Origin: Fulvia fulva
Taxonomy: Eukaryota > Ascomycota > Dothideomycetes > Mycosphaerellales > Mycosphaerellaceae
Direction: 5' to 3'
Length of the DNA: 64,000 nucleotides
NCBI RefSeq assembly: GCF_020509005.1
Contig: NC_063013.1
Location: 5,642,001 to 5,706,000, forward strand
How positions within the stretch are numbered: position 1 is the first letter of the stretch; each line of letters starts with the position of its first letter. This document shows positions 40,662-51,300 of this stretch, piece after piece. The notes beneath the pieces are model-generated. The model was given only the letters and a program-made list of their open reading frames with translations. It made no database searches and was not told the origin of the DNA. The translations under genes and the position numbers were made by a program.

Positions 40662-43600
40662 TTGAGACACCTAATCTTACCACTATCCAGTACAACGTCA
40701 ACAAAAGCCAGCACAAGGTCCAGAGAAGCTTTCTCCAAGCACTGGACCCAAAGAAACACCTAGTTATTGCAGTCCAGGAACCTTGGATCAACAGCAAATC
40801 TAACAGACCATCTACTGCTAACGACCCAAGGTATCACACACTCCTAGCCAAACAAGGCACCCCTAGAACATGCATGTACATCAGCAAAGAGATGGCAACA
40901 GACAGCTGGGAACAAATCCAACAGGAAGGGGGAGACATCACCTCAGTCAGACTCAACACTAACCAAGGCAGCATCCACATCCACAGTGTATACAACCCAC
41001 CCCCCAGCTCCAGAAGCAGCACCCAGCTGGGCACACTACAACAGCTGCCAGACATCCTGCAGAGTGACTCCCAACACATCGTGCTGGGAGACTTCAACTT
41101 GCACCATCCTACATGGGGATCAGACTTTGCACCTGCCCATCACTTCCTAGCTAACAGACTCCTCTCCACTACCCAAAGCAACAACATGCACCTAGTTACC
41201 CCAAAGGGCCTAACTACCTGGTCACAGAGAGCAAGCTCAAGCACCATTGACCTGTGCTTTGCATCACATGACCTGCAGCAGAAGGTCACCAGATGCTGGG
41301 TTAACCAGGACTTGGAGTCCTCATCAGATCACCTCCCAATTCAGGTGGAGTTTGAAACACAGACACAGCAGGAAGGAGACCTAGAACCTCAGCTGGCCTG
41401 GAAGGCAGCCAACTGGGAACAGATCAGACAAGACCTGGAACAGAAGCTAGCTGGACTAGAGACCAGGAGACTGGAAACAGCCTTAGACATAGACCAAGCA
41501 GTGGCAGAACTGGTTAGAACAATGCAGGAAACTGCGGCAGCCCACACCAGAGAAAAGAAACAGTCACTGTACCAGAAGCCATTCTGGACAAAGGAATGCT
41601 CAGAGAAGGTCAAGGCAGCCAGGCAGGCCAGGAGAGCCCTTACCCAGAGCCACTCCCAGGAAGCATGGGACAGATACAACCAGGCAACCAGAGACAAGAA
41701 GGCCCAGATCAAGAGGGACAAGATGCTGGAGTGGAGGTCAACAGTTGGATCCATTACCCAGAATCCTGAGAAGATGTGGAAACTAGCAAAGTGGGCAAGA
41801 CAACCCACACAGGACAGAAACATGCTGCCCCAGTTTCCAAACATTGAAGACCAGGAAGGAGTAATCCAACACACTCTCCCAGGAAAGGCACAGGCATTGG
41901 GGAAACATTTCTTTGGCACACAGGTAGAAGCTGACCTGCAGGATCTGGAGGGCAGTGTGTATCCAACACCACTAGAGCAATCCTGCACAGTGGGAGAGGG
42001 AGAGATCAAGAGCATCATTAAGACACTCTCAGGAAACAAGGCCCCAGGACCAGATGGGATTCCAAACTTGTTCATTAAGACATGCAAGGACCAGATCTCC
42101 CCTGCACTGTCAAACATCTTTTCACAGTGCATGGCCCAAGGACACTGCCCTAAACACTTCAAGGAGTCACTGACTGTGGTCTTGAGAAAACCACAGAAAG
42201 AGGACTACACAAAGCTAAAGGCATACAGACCTATTGCCTTGCTCAACACACTAGGCAAACTCCTGGAAAAGATCATAGCAGAAAGGCTGACAAACCTAGC
42301 TGAAGAACATGGAATCCTCCCTGAAGAACAGATGGGAGGCAGGAAACAAAGATCAACACTAACAGCTGTGGAACTTATCACAGAGCAGATCAAGACCCTA
42401 TGGCACTTTGGGAACAACAAAGCAGCCACACTCCTCTCACTAGACATATCAGGAGCCTTTGACAATGTCTCACACCAGAGGCTGATCCACATCCTAAAAC
42501 AGAAGGCTATCCCTAACTGGACAGTCCAGTTCATCCAGTCCTTCCTTAGAGGCAGAACCACAAGACTAAGACTGGGCAGATACAAATCTGACAGCATGCC
42601 TACAGAGACAGGAATCCCACAGGGATCAACAATGTCTCCAATCCTGTTTCTCCTCTTTATGGCAGACCTGCCAGCAAAGCTAAACTCCAGAAACACATCA
42701 GCCTCAGGGTTTGTAGATGACACAAACATCCTAGCCTGGTCAGACAGCACAGAAGAGAACTGCAGAATCTTGCAGAAGAAACACAAGGAATGTGAGGAAT
42801 GGGCCAGGAAACATGGAGCCAGATTTGCCCCAGAGAAGTATCAACTCGTCCACTTCAGTAGAGCCAGAAACAGACACAATATGCAAGCCCCAATCACTAT
42901 TCAGGGACACACAACAGAACCCTCAAGTGAATTAAGGGTGCTAGGAATATGGATGGATCCAAAGCTCAGCTGGGGACCACAGGTCAAGAAAGCACAGGCA
43001 AGAGCAGACAACAACAGGCAATCAATTGACAGGCTTACAGCCTCCACATGGGGAGCCACATTTGCGAAAGCAAAGGTTATGTACAAGGCCATTGTGAAGC
43101 CAGCCATGCTATATGGAGCCCAGATCTGGTCAGCCCAAGACAAGATCCCAAAGAGAATTGCAGATCCCATCAGCAGAGCCCAAGCCTCCTGTCTGAAAAA
43201 GGTGCTTGGAGCATACAAGTCAACTCCAACAAGGGTGGTCGAAATGGAGTCTGGCTCCCCACCAGCCAAGCTCTACCTTCAAGGGTTGAGATACCAGTAT
43301 GCAGGAAAGACGTCTGCATACCCAGCCCAGCTAGTAATCCAGAAGGCAGTCAACAAAATCAGGAGCCAGTGCACAAGAAGGCACAGACAAGCAAGACCCA
43401 ATCCAGCCCCACAGAAGCAGCAGGACCTGCAGAAGTTCAAAGAACTAACAGAACAGCTGCACCTAGCCCAGCAGGAACAGGACAGAAGGGCTCAAGGGAG
43501 AGGATCAGCAGCCAGCCAAGGGAAGAAGCAACAGTCTCTAGCTGAAAGGATGGCAGGACTCCTCTGGAAGACTGAATGGACAAGAACCCCACAGAGGCCA

Positions 43601-44044
43601 GGAACCCCAAAGGCACTCCAACAGTTTGGTAGCCACAACTACCTACTGTACTCAGACCTGACCAGGTCAGAAGCAAGCATAGCAATACAAATCCGCTCTG
43701 AACACATCGGAGTCAGGGCATACCTGCATCAGAGAAAAGTCCCAGGTATCGAAGACAAGAGTTGCCCATGCGGCTACCTGTCCCAGAATGTCGAACATAG
43801 ACTTCTGGTTTGCAAAGAATGGAGTACAGGGAGAGGTGAATGGAGGGCAAGGGCAAGGAACAGAAACTTCCAAGCCATGATCAGCAATAAGGGAGACCTC
43901 CAGAGAATTACAAGGTGGATCATCCACCAAGGATTTTTGGAGCAGTTCTCTCTTACTAGGGAAACAGAGAGATGGATTGAGGAGAGAAAGAAGGAGGAGG
44001 AGAGCAGGAAGAGGGGGACAACTCTAGGGTTGCAGACAAGGTAG
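40658..44044 (+). CDS. LINE ORF2 protein (APE endonuclease + reverse transcriptase)
   Basis: 1128 residues. The N-terminal apurinic-type endonuclease shows VQEPWINS, VLGDFNLHHPTWGSD and SSDHLPI. Reverse transcriptase shows GNKAPGPDGIPNLFIKTC, AYRPIALLNTLGKLLEKII, LSLDISGAFDNVSH, TGIPQGSTMSPILFLLFMAD and the catalytic FVDD in SGFVDDTNILAWS. I see no RNase H domain after it. A C-terminal cysteine motif, CPCGYLSQNVEHRLLVC, closes the protein. This order is that of Tad-like fungal LINEs. No stop or frameshift is visible, so it could be functional. Confidence 0.9.
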   Translation: MIETPNLTTIQYNVNKSQHKVQRSFLQALDPKKHLVIAVQEPWINSKSNRPSTANDPRYHTLLAKQGTPRTCMYISKEMATDSWEQIQQEGGDITSVRLNTNQGSIHIHSVYNPPPSSRSSTQLGTLQQLPDILQSDSQHIVLGDFNLHHPTWGSDFAPAHHFLANRLLSTTQSNNMHLVTPKGLTTWSQRASSSTIDLCFASHDLQQKVTRCWVNQDLESSSDHLPIQVEFETQTQQEGDLEPQLAWKAANWEQIRQDLEQKLAGLETRRLETALDIDQAVAELVRTMQETAAAHTREKKQSLYQKPFWTKECSEKVKAARQARRALTQSHSQEAWDRYNQATRDKKAQIKRDKMLEWRSTVGSITQNPEKMWKLAKWARQPTQDRNMLPQFPNIEDQEGVIQHTLPGKAQALGKHFFGTQVEADLQDLEGSVYPTPLEQSCTVGEGEIKSIIKTLSGNKAPGPDGIPNLFIKTCKDQISPALSNIFSQCMAQGHCPKHFKESLTVVLRKPQKEDYTKLKAYRPIALLNTLGKLLEKIIAERLTNLAEEHGILPEEQMGGRKQRSTLTAVELITEQIKTLWHFGNNKAATLLSLDISGAFDNVSHQRLIHILKQKAIPNWTVQFIQSFLRGRTTRLRLGRYKSDSMPTETGIPQGSTMSPILFLLFMADLPAKLNSRNTSASGFVDDTNILAWSDSTEENCRILQKKHKECEEWARKHGARFAPEKYQLVHFSRARNRHNMQAPITIQGHTTEPSSELRVLGIWMDPKLSWGPQVKKAQARADNNRQSIDRLTASTWGATFAKAKVMYKAIVKPAMLYGAQIWSAQDKIPKRIADPISRAQASCLKKVLGAYKSTPTRVVEMESGSPPAKLYLQGLRYQYAGKTSAYPAQLVIQKAVNKIRSQCTRRHRQARPNPAPQKQQDLQKFKELTEQLHLAQQEQDRRAQGRGSAASQGKKQQSLAERMAGLLWKTEWTRTPQRPGTPKALQQFGSHNYLLYSDLTRSEASIAIQIRSEHIGVRAYLHQRKVPGIEDKSCPCGYLSQNVEHRLLVCKEWSTGRGEWRARARNRNFQAMISNKGDLQRITRWIIHQGFLEQFSLTRETERWIEERKKEEESRKRGTTLGLQTR

Positions 44045-44228
44045 TCAGAGGCTAACCACCATGACACTAGTGCACCCTAATGGAAGGAAAACTGAGAACT
44101 CATGGCAAGGAAGCTATTAGAGAAGGAGAGGAGGTTTTTACCTAGGAATAGGTTTCCTACCTTATGCAGTAACATATATAGACATAAACCCGCATGGGCC
44201 GGAGGGCACCACAACGGGTAAATGAATC

Positions 44229-44247
44229 ATCTATCTATCTATCTATT
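44229..44247 (+). repeat. (ATCT)n tail of the LINE
   Basis: Four ATCT units plus a partial one at the 3' end of the LINE. Simple-repeat tails instead of poly(A) are common in this LINE class. Confidence 0.7.
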
Positions 44248-44250
44248 TAT

Positions 44251-45467
44251 AAGTGACCTATCTACCTACTATATAAAGGCTTTAAAGAAGATCACTAGGT
44301 ACCTAAGATTATACCCTAATCTAGGACTTTAGTTCTTAATGTCACGGCTACGTAAGCGGCCCGCTTAGACCCGCGCTACCGGCTTACCTAAATAGGTAAA
44401 AGACGAGGTCGTAAAGCTCGTAAGCTTTATACTAGCGGAGCCTTATCTAGGCTCACTTCGGATAATAGACTACTCTAAGTGCCGCCGTGACACCTTCTCT
44501 CCCCTTTAGCTTAGATAGACATCTAACATAATTAATATATTAGTTCCTGATATATTGCTATATACTTGTACTATTAGTTAGTTAAAGATTGATCTCTTAC
44601 TCTACTCCGCTACTATCAATCCGTACCTATTTAATAGTAGAGACGATATAGATGTTAATAAATAGGAACGTAAGAATAAGAGCTATAGTAATGAGGGTTA
44701 ATTATAGAAGAGATTACGAGATTACGAGATTACGAGATTACGAGATTATAAGATTAAGATTAAGATTAAGATTAAGATAGCGATACTAAGTAAGCGACTT
44801 TGCTTATATATAAATAGAATAACTCTTCTATAATACTATTTATAAACAATATCGGTTAGTAGTATAACGCTTAGCGGCGGGGTCTTCGCTCGTATTTAAG
44901 GTAGGTCTCTACCTCTCTTTAATATTTTTAAACTACTACTAGATATCTTCTATATCGTATACCGCTACTCTTGCTATATCTAGTAGTTACTACTTTATCT
45001 TCTTCTACTAAGGGTTTCGCTTAAGCTATCTTAAGGCCTAGTAATAGCTAATACGTAGTAGAGGGCCTAGTCTATTATAGTATCGAGTAAGGATTAAATT
45101 AGTACTAATTATAGTCGTCCGGACGCGTACTAATACCCCTATTAGATTATATTGCTTAAGGTACGTAATAAGTACTACTTCTTATTTATTAGATAGGCGT
45201 CTATTAGTCCTACTACGTATACTCCTCAAAGGAAGGCCTTAAATACGCCTAGTAAGGCGTTAATAGGGGACCTCCTACTTACGAGCTACTACAGTAACTA
45301 GGGGTCGATTCTACTACTCCTAGTACTACTCGTAGGCTTTAGTAATAAGGTCTTCCTCCTTATAGTAGATAGGAGCAACTATAATAATAACTTTATTACG
45401 GTATAATACGAAAGAACGCGTATATCAAGGTGTAGGAGTAGGGATTATTATCGAAGTAGTAGTTATT
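44251..45467. other. Eroded unrecognised sequence at right edge of island
   Basis: RIP-like DNA (TA- and CG-rich, few CA/TG) with stops in all frames. Its first part may be the remainder of the LINE relic. It contains the short repeats at 44711-44778. No transposase could be recognised. Confidence 0.5.
44711..44778. repeat. Microsatellite (AGATTACG)n to (AGATTA)n
   Basis: Four perfect 8-mers AGATTACG, one variant AGATTATA, then repeated AGATTA units, within eroded DNA. Confidence 0.8.
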
Positions 45468-45515
45468 ATTAAGGTGGCCGACACCCGCTTCGCGGGTGGG
45501 GGAGCGACACGGTTA
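45468..45515 (-). repeat. Right terminal inverted repeat with hairpin
   Basis: Exact reverse complement of 16498-16545, including the GC-rich 7-bp stem hairpin. Host-like sequence follows immediately. Confidence 0.85.
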
Positions 45516-46537
45516 GCTGAGGAAAGTCGTGGAAACCTTGGAAGTCACATGGTCCCGACTCCCGACTCCCGACTCCTGACTCCTGACTCCCGACCAGGCG
45601 AAAGATGGCTGGGCTGGTGATGTACCTGCGCGATGCATACATGTACACTCCTGACAGATGACCTCGCACTTTCTGCATTGCTTCATTGCTTCTCGTCGCC
45701 GACGCTTGCAGCGCATGTGGCAGGTGCGATCTCGTGCTGCATCATCATGTAGCATTCTCGTCTCGTGGCCCGTCCTCGCCGCCATGCAGATGGGCAATAT
45801 GCATGTAGGATACATGTAGGTACTCGGCAACGTGTCTGTGGTGTCGCAGCCTCGCAGGGCTCGCAGATCATCTGGGGCGCAAAGCACCAACGTGAAACGC
45901 ATCCGACTTCTTCTCAGTTCTCACCTCTTCACCTTCGCCTGTTCTGGCCACAGGCGGCTCACAACCTAGGAACACCTGGCCTGGCGTTTCAGCAAGAGTG
46001 ACACCGGCGGGCCGTAGCAAGCCCTGGAGCAATTCTACGCATGCGGCATCCACCACGCTTCATCCTTGCGCCAACTCCAATGATACCTCCTACCTCATCG
46101 TGTCCTTGGCTGATGCCGTAGCTGCCTTCTTGCACGTTTGGAGGTAAGGATCATGCCCGCAACAAGCTCATTCAGATGGCCTTGCACGGTAGGTACACCA
46201 ACGGCTTAAAACACTTCCTTGACCTCGTCCGCTGTGACGCTCCCGCAAACGTCTGGCCCTCTCTGGATACCGCGGTCTGACACACTGCTGGGACACACTG
46301 CCCTGCCCTTTACCATCGCTGGACCGCAACGAGTGCGAGACTGAAAGACCTCCCATCGGCAGAGCGTAGAGCGTTCTCCATCCACTTCCACTTTCTTTCC
46401 ACCTCGTAGCTGGAATCTAGCAGTATTACTTGATCACGCGTTCAGGCCTCCCAACGATTGTGACATACCAACCTTCACCTCACGTCTCGCCAACAAGATT
46501 CGCTCTCAACGCCGAACTGCTCGATACGACGTAGCTG
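45516..46537. other. Intergenic, promoter of membrane-protein gene
   Basis: About 1 kb of host DNA between the island and the gene at 46538. It starts with a short 7-bp tandem repeat (45554-45595). No supported coding sequence is visible; the right end should contain the downstream gene's promoter. Confidence 0.45.
45554..45595. repeat. 7-bp tandem repeat (CCCGACT)6
   Basis: Six near-perfect units CCCGACT/CCTGACT, 38 bp outside the right inverted repeat. Confidence 0.85.
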
Positions 46538-47638
46538 ATGGCTGCTAACGACAGTGAACCATCGTCAGGCTTTTTCACGTACACATCATCTTACGCGCCG
46601 CTGTCTACGGTATCAGCGGCCACGCCCACGTCGAGCATCCCAACGACGAGCACGATTCCAGCATCTGGCACAGCATTTACTGGGCAACAACCCAACGATG
46701 ACTACTCATCCGGGCTATCGAGTAGTGCAAAGAAGGTAGTCATTTGCACTACAACTATCGGTATGTTCTTGCTTGTTCTAGATGACGGCCGCTGACATCC
46801 TGTAGGAGGCACTCTCATCCTGGCACTCCTTATGTTTGCCATGTGGCGCAAACGTAGAGGTGCATCATACTCTGAGATAGTTCGCTTCCGACCACAATCG
46901 AATCCTGACATGACTGGGCCCTGCTCACTAAGTGAAAGCCTGACAGCGTTGCCCATTTACCGCTCAGAGCGCTTTTCGGTGAGATCTTCGAGACATTTAT
47001 TGGCCGGTGCTCCCAAGCCTCCGAGAAAGAGAGCTTCGAACGGGTCATCACTGGCGAAGGATCTCTGTCCACAAACACCAGAACCTCTCGTACCTTCCAG
47101 GCCACATACATCAAGATCGGGCAAAGCTCTCCGCCCCAAAGGCTCGCGAACATTCCTGAACGCTACGCCACCACGGCCGTCCTTGAATGAGCCAGAAAAA
47201 GCGCTCACAGCTCATCGCCCGAGCGAAGAACTGCCCGTCATGGGCCACTTCATACACTCCAAGACGTCTTATCACAACATGAAGCAGGAGCGTCCGTCAA
47301 CCGCGCCCAACCAACACCCTAACCTCCACCTTGAAGCACCCGACGCAGCTGATCGCTGGAGCTGGACCAATTCGCAAGCACCTCCGACACCTCGAATCAT
47401 TCCACCAGGCCGGCTCTCATTCTCAGCGCGGAGCATTCGCTCCATCTCATCATGGGTCACAGCCGGCAGCAAGAAGAAGGACGACGAGCCGAAAACGCCT
47501 TCACCACTACGACCAAAATCCAAACGACAAAGATCGCGGCAGGAACTGCTCAAGAATCATGCAGTGCAGCCAATTCTAGCGCCGCCGCTAGCTAGGAACA
47601 GGCTGTCGAAACATCAAGGTGGAGGTATACATCGATGA
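46538..47638 (+). CDS. Single-pass membrane protein, Ser/Thr-rich outside, Pro/Ser-rich inside
   Basis: A family I cannot name. Exons are 46538-46760 and 46806-47638 (intron GTATGT...TAG, 45 nt), giving 351 residues. Residues 1-65 are Ser/Thr/Pro-rich (AATPTSSIPTTSTIPASGTA) without a clear signal peptide. A transmembrane helix spans the splice junction (VVICTTTIGGTLILALLMFA) and is followed by WRKRRG, so the long C-terminal part should be cytoplasmic. That part is rich in Ser, Pro, Arg and Lys (LRPKSKRQRSRQELLKNH), as in phospho-regulated scaffold proteins. The layout resembles Axl2/Skg6-type fungal membrane proteins. The TGA at 47636 is followed in the same frame by 41 more codons of similar composition, ending at 47764. 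Confidence 0.65.
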
Positions 47639-48360
47639 ATGGGAAGTTTGTCTTCGATCTTCAAGCCGAATCCGGACTCTTTGATTCCTGCGCCGTTGAG
47701 TCCGAGGGTGGAGGAGGCGGGGCCGGGGACGCCTGCGAGTATCGAGATGAGGCAAAATGCTTGAAGGAAGATGTCTTGGTGATGAAAAATGGAGGGGTCA
47801 TGCTTCTGTGTCCACGAACTTTTGGGGACAATGGCTTCAAATCAGACGCAGGAAGTCTGATGTGCTGGAAAGCTCCAGTACACGCGCGAGCGCGATACAC
47901 CACTCTTTGGACTTTGTAGATGTTGAGATACCCATGGTTGAGCGTACTGTAGTGTTTGATGGCGAGAGGAGACTCTTTGTAGCACATAGATGTACGAGAC
48001 ATGACGTTGACCTTTCAGTCAGCTTTGACACAATACTAACAGCTCACTTTCCATATTCGTGAAAGCATGTGCGGACTTGACAGATCAAATAACCATAAAG
48101 CAAAGTATGTACAAACCCACGAAGCTGTAAAAGCGACAAGATCTAGAACTCTGTGGCCGTCCCATCATACACCTGGACTCAATTTACACTCATAGTGAGT
48201 GCCAATGCCTCCGTGTCTCCCTGATAACCGTCCTGTAGTCCCATCCTGTTCGAGAAATAAAAGCAGCCAGAGGGTATCACAAAGCTCTTCTATGCCGCTG
48301 CCCGCCTCCCTCATACCATGCGATGCAACGAAGAAACAACCAAAGGAAATGCTTTCCCCC
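47639..48360. other. 3' region between convergent genes
   Basis: Contains the in-frame continuation of the membrane-protein reading frame (47639-47764). The remaining about 600 bp, up to the stop of the Fmp27-like gene, holds nothing recognised. Confidence 0.45.
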
Positions 48361-51300
48361 CTAGTCCCGAAAACGACCCAAGAGCTTCTGTGGCCCCAAG
48401 AGAAGTTTGCTCTTGCGTTTCGTCTCCTCATTGTCCTCCACCGCCGAGCTCTCTGCCCCATGGTTCCCATTCGTGGCCTGCCGTTGACGCAGTCTCTCGC
48501 TGAAGCCGGATAAGTGCCTGGTAATGCTAGTTGCCCGGGGACGACTACCCTCAGCATCGCTGTTGGCTGCATTGTGCAGGGCACGAGGAAGTGGGCGTGG
48601 TGTTGGATGAGGACTGTTCTGCTCGCTGATACTGCTGCCATGCATGACCTGATCAGGTGCTGTGTCGCCTGAGAATCTGGGCTCGCTGACAGAGCGCGAA
48701 GGCGACGAGGTAGTGAAGCTCACGCTACTAGCCAGGTTGCTACTAGGTGGCCTGGCGCTCGCAGGCCGACCGGAAGTGTCGTCGAAGCTATCTTTTTGAA
48801 TACTACTCGTCTCCGAGCCATTTGGGCCGGCAGTGCGGAATTGCCAGTCTGGCGGGCCTGGAAGGAGTTTCGTTTCGCTGGCGCTCGGGCTCATGAATGT
48901 GCTCCTATTCGCAAGCTCCCTAAGCCGGGACTGCTGTTGTCGACTTGGCTTGTGATGGCTGAACTTGTTGCCAATGATAGCGCCTGTGTGGCTGATCAAA
49001 GATCGTATGAAATCCTTCTTGATCTGCAAGGCCAGGTCCAGATTCGACCAAGTCTTGTTGCGATACTCTAGCGTGGGCAGTTTGAAGACCAGACCGTGCA
49101 CGTCTTCTATGTTTCGTTTGCCTTGTCCCTTGTACGATAGACACAACACGATGCCAGGTATCTTGACGTAAGCCAAAGTCATGTAATTCGACGCTCTGGT
49201 CATCATTTGCGTCAGATCATCTGACGTCCCTTCCTTGGACTTGTCCTTGTCTTTCTTCTTCTTATCGTGGCTGGTTGCGCGCCCAGACACACGCTTGTCA
49301 CCATCGACGCTACCGGCGGTGCTACGCATTGTGCTTAGAGAGCGCTCACTAGGCGACCTTGCCATGGGAGATAGACTGGTCTGCGACAGAGTCTGTCGTG
49401 AAGCCAGTGCTCGCTTGCTTCCTTCTTGCGACTTGTTCGAGTGCTGCCAGATTGCGAAGCCATGGAGACCAGTTTGATTCCCGTTGGGAATCCCGAGTCC
49501 GCGCTGATAATTCTTGCCCTTCTTCTGCTTACCAAGCGTAAGTGTTGGCCTCATGCGCTGCTCAAAGGAACCTGGTCCGTTGCGCTCGCCAGCGTAGTTG
49601 TTCGGGTCCGGCGACTCAACTCCAAGTACAGATTGCGAATCCTGCGGCCCTGCTTCACCAGACTCGTCTTCTTCCTCTTGTGTCGGTAACATGTTCTTGA
49701 CCATGAAAGGCGAAAACCCGCCGCCGTCAAAAGCATTGCCACCAACACCTGGAAAGATGTACTCGAACAGTTTCTTGGCGACTTCACGCTCGACTTGAAC
49801 CTTCAAAGGCACCAAGTCGACTTCAAAGTAGTCCATGACGGGGATTCCGGCAATGGCCTCAAGCATCAGCCAGTGGACGCGTAGCATCTTGGTATTCCCC
49901 AACCGGCGACCACCTTTGCTCTCATCCGTAAACGGAGTCAAGATCTCCGGGTAAAGGGCATTGGGCAGTAGATTGTATCCATTGATCAAGCCAATCTCCA
50001 TACTGTTGTAGTTGGACCCGTCGTAGTTGTCAGTACGATCGAACGTGGCGTTCTTGAGCTGAAGCTCCATAAGCGACTCGTTCTTGTCTCTGATGAGATG
50101 CCACGCAATCTCCTTCGATGCAATATGCAAATGAAGCATGCCCGCAGAGTCGTCGGCGCCTCGAGGGTTCTCTTCATGCTGCTGGGATGTGGTGATTGCT
50201 TTCATCATGAAGAAAAGCTCGTCCTCACAGCTTGCAAGATCTTGGTCCATGGCAATGCGATCCTTCCAGCCTTGACGATCAAGGTATTTCTCGTTGACCT
50301 GGAAGTGCATCTTAATTTCCTCGAGTTGACGGATTCGCTCCTGCAACATCTGTACCATTTCGGGCGTACCAGACAAGTCGCTGAAATCGGATGCTAGCAT
50401 GATCTTCTCGAGCCGCTCGCTACGCGTTTTCTCGAGGGGCTCATTGTATAGCAGCAGATCCATCACTATGATATACAATGCGAAGTACTGCGTAGAATCG
50501 CATATCGCTCGGAGATGCGGAAATTCCAGCCAGACATGATCCATTCGACTTTCTGCTTCTTCTGCACTTTCTGCGGTCTTTGGCTCACCGCCAGAGATGT
50601 CGTCGTTGTACTTGAGACGCAAAGTGTTGTACTTATCGAACCTCAAACTGGCAGAAGTTCGATGGACCACACGATTGAAACCATAAGGATTGGTCTTGAA
50701 CTCGAACATGATCTCCATAGGCACCCAGGGAGGCCAGTACGTGCCAGCTTTGACACCATATCTGTTAGCAGAGTAGAAGTGGAGGTACTCAGTCGTGAAC
50801 GTCTTCGCGCTGGTGACAAACATTTGCAGACTGTCTGCAGCTGCATTGAAGCGCCGTTGAACCAGTCCACTGACGTCGTCGTCGACTTTGTCCTTCTCCA
50901 TGATCTGGACAACTTTAAGTTGCATGCCCTTGGCAGTGACCAAGACTGCAGATTTGGGGTTCTTCTCGCTCTGCAGCTGTACTTGGGGCGCGATCAGGCG
51001 GAAGTGGTAGGTGTTCAGCGGCGTGAACTCAACCGAGATGTCATCATGGCCGCCACCACTTTGTCCTGAATCCCATTTCTCCGCGAAAGGCTCGTCCGCG
51101 TTGACAAAGTTGCGGCCATCGCGAAGTAGTTGGTCGATACGACCCTGGACGGTGGCTTCATCGTCAACGTTTGGTGACATAGCACTGTACGTCGTAGCGT
51201 GCGATTTCTGGCGAGTTGGCGTCGAGGACTTCTCTGCCTTCTCTCGCTCCTCCAGGATCTCGAGTATAAACTTGACCGCGCGCCGTGACATGTAGTAGAC

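Larger units (their letters stand above)
39381..44250 (+). mobile_element. Tad-like LINE with two intact ORFs
   Basis: A non-LTR retrotransposon with an ORF1 zinc-knuckle protein and an ORF2 endonuclease/reverse transcriptase. A short 3' UTR ends in an (ATCT)n tail (about 44229-44247). Only about 20 bp of non-RIP sequence precede ORF1, so the copy is probably truncated at its 5' end. CpG is nearly absent across the body, unlike every other part of the window. It has landed in an eroded LINE relic. Confidence 0.85.
16498..45515. mobile_element. 29-kb nested transposon island framed by 48-bp inverted repeats
   Basis: The outermost 48 bp at the left (16498-16545) reappear exactly as reverse complement at the right (45468-45515). 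The outer edge reads TA-ACCGTGTCGC at both ends, so a TA target duplication typical of Tc1/mariner/pogo transposons is possible. Inside are RIP-eroded relics plus three intact-looking retroelements. The simplest reading is an old TIR DNA transposon that became a landing site for later insertions. I cannot identify a transposase in the eroded edges (16546-17190 and 44251-45467). It is also possible that the two ends belong to two separate short TIR elements. Confidence 0.6.

Noticed and set aside
39381..44250. RNase H domain in LINE ORF2
   Set aside because: I looked after the reverse transcriptase for the acidic RNase H motifs and saw only a basic linker and the C-terminal cysteine motif.
16498..45515. 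Starship-type giant transposon
   Set aside because: No tyrosine-recombinase captain (DUF3435-like) or cargo genes are visible, and the content is explained by nested retroelements and relics.
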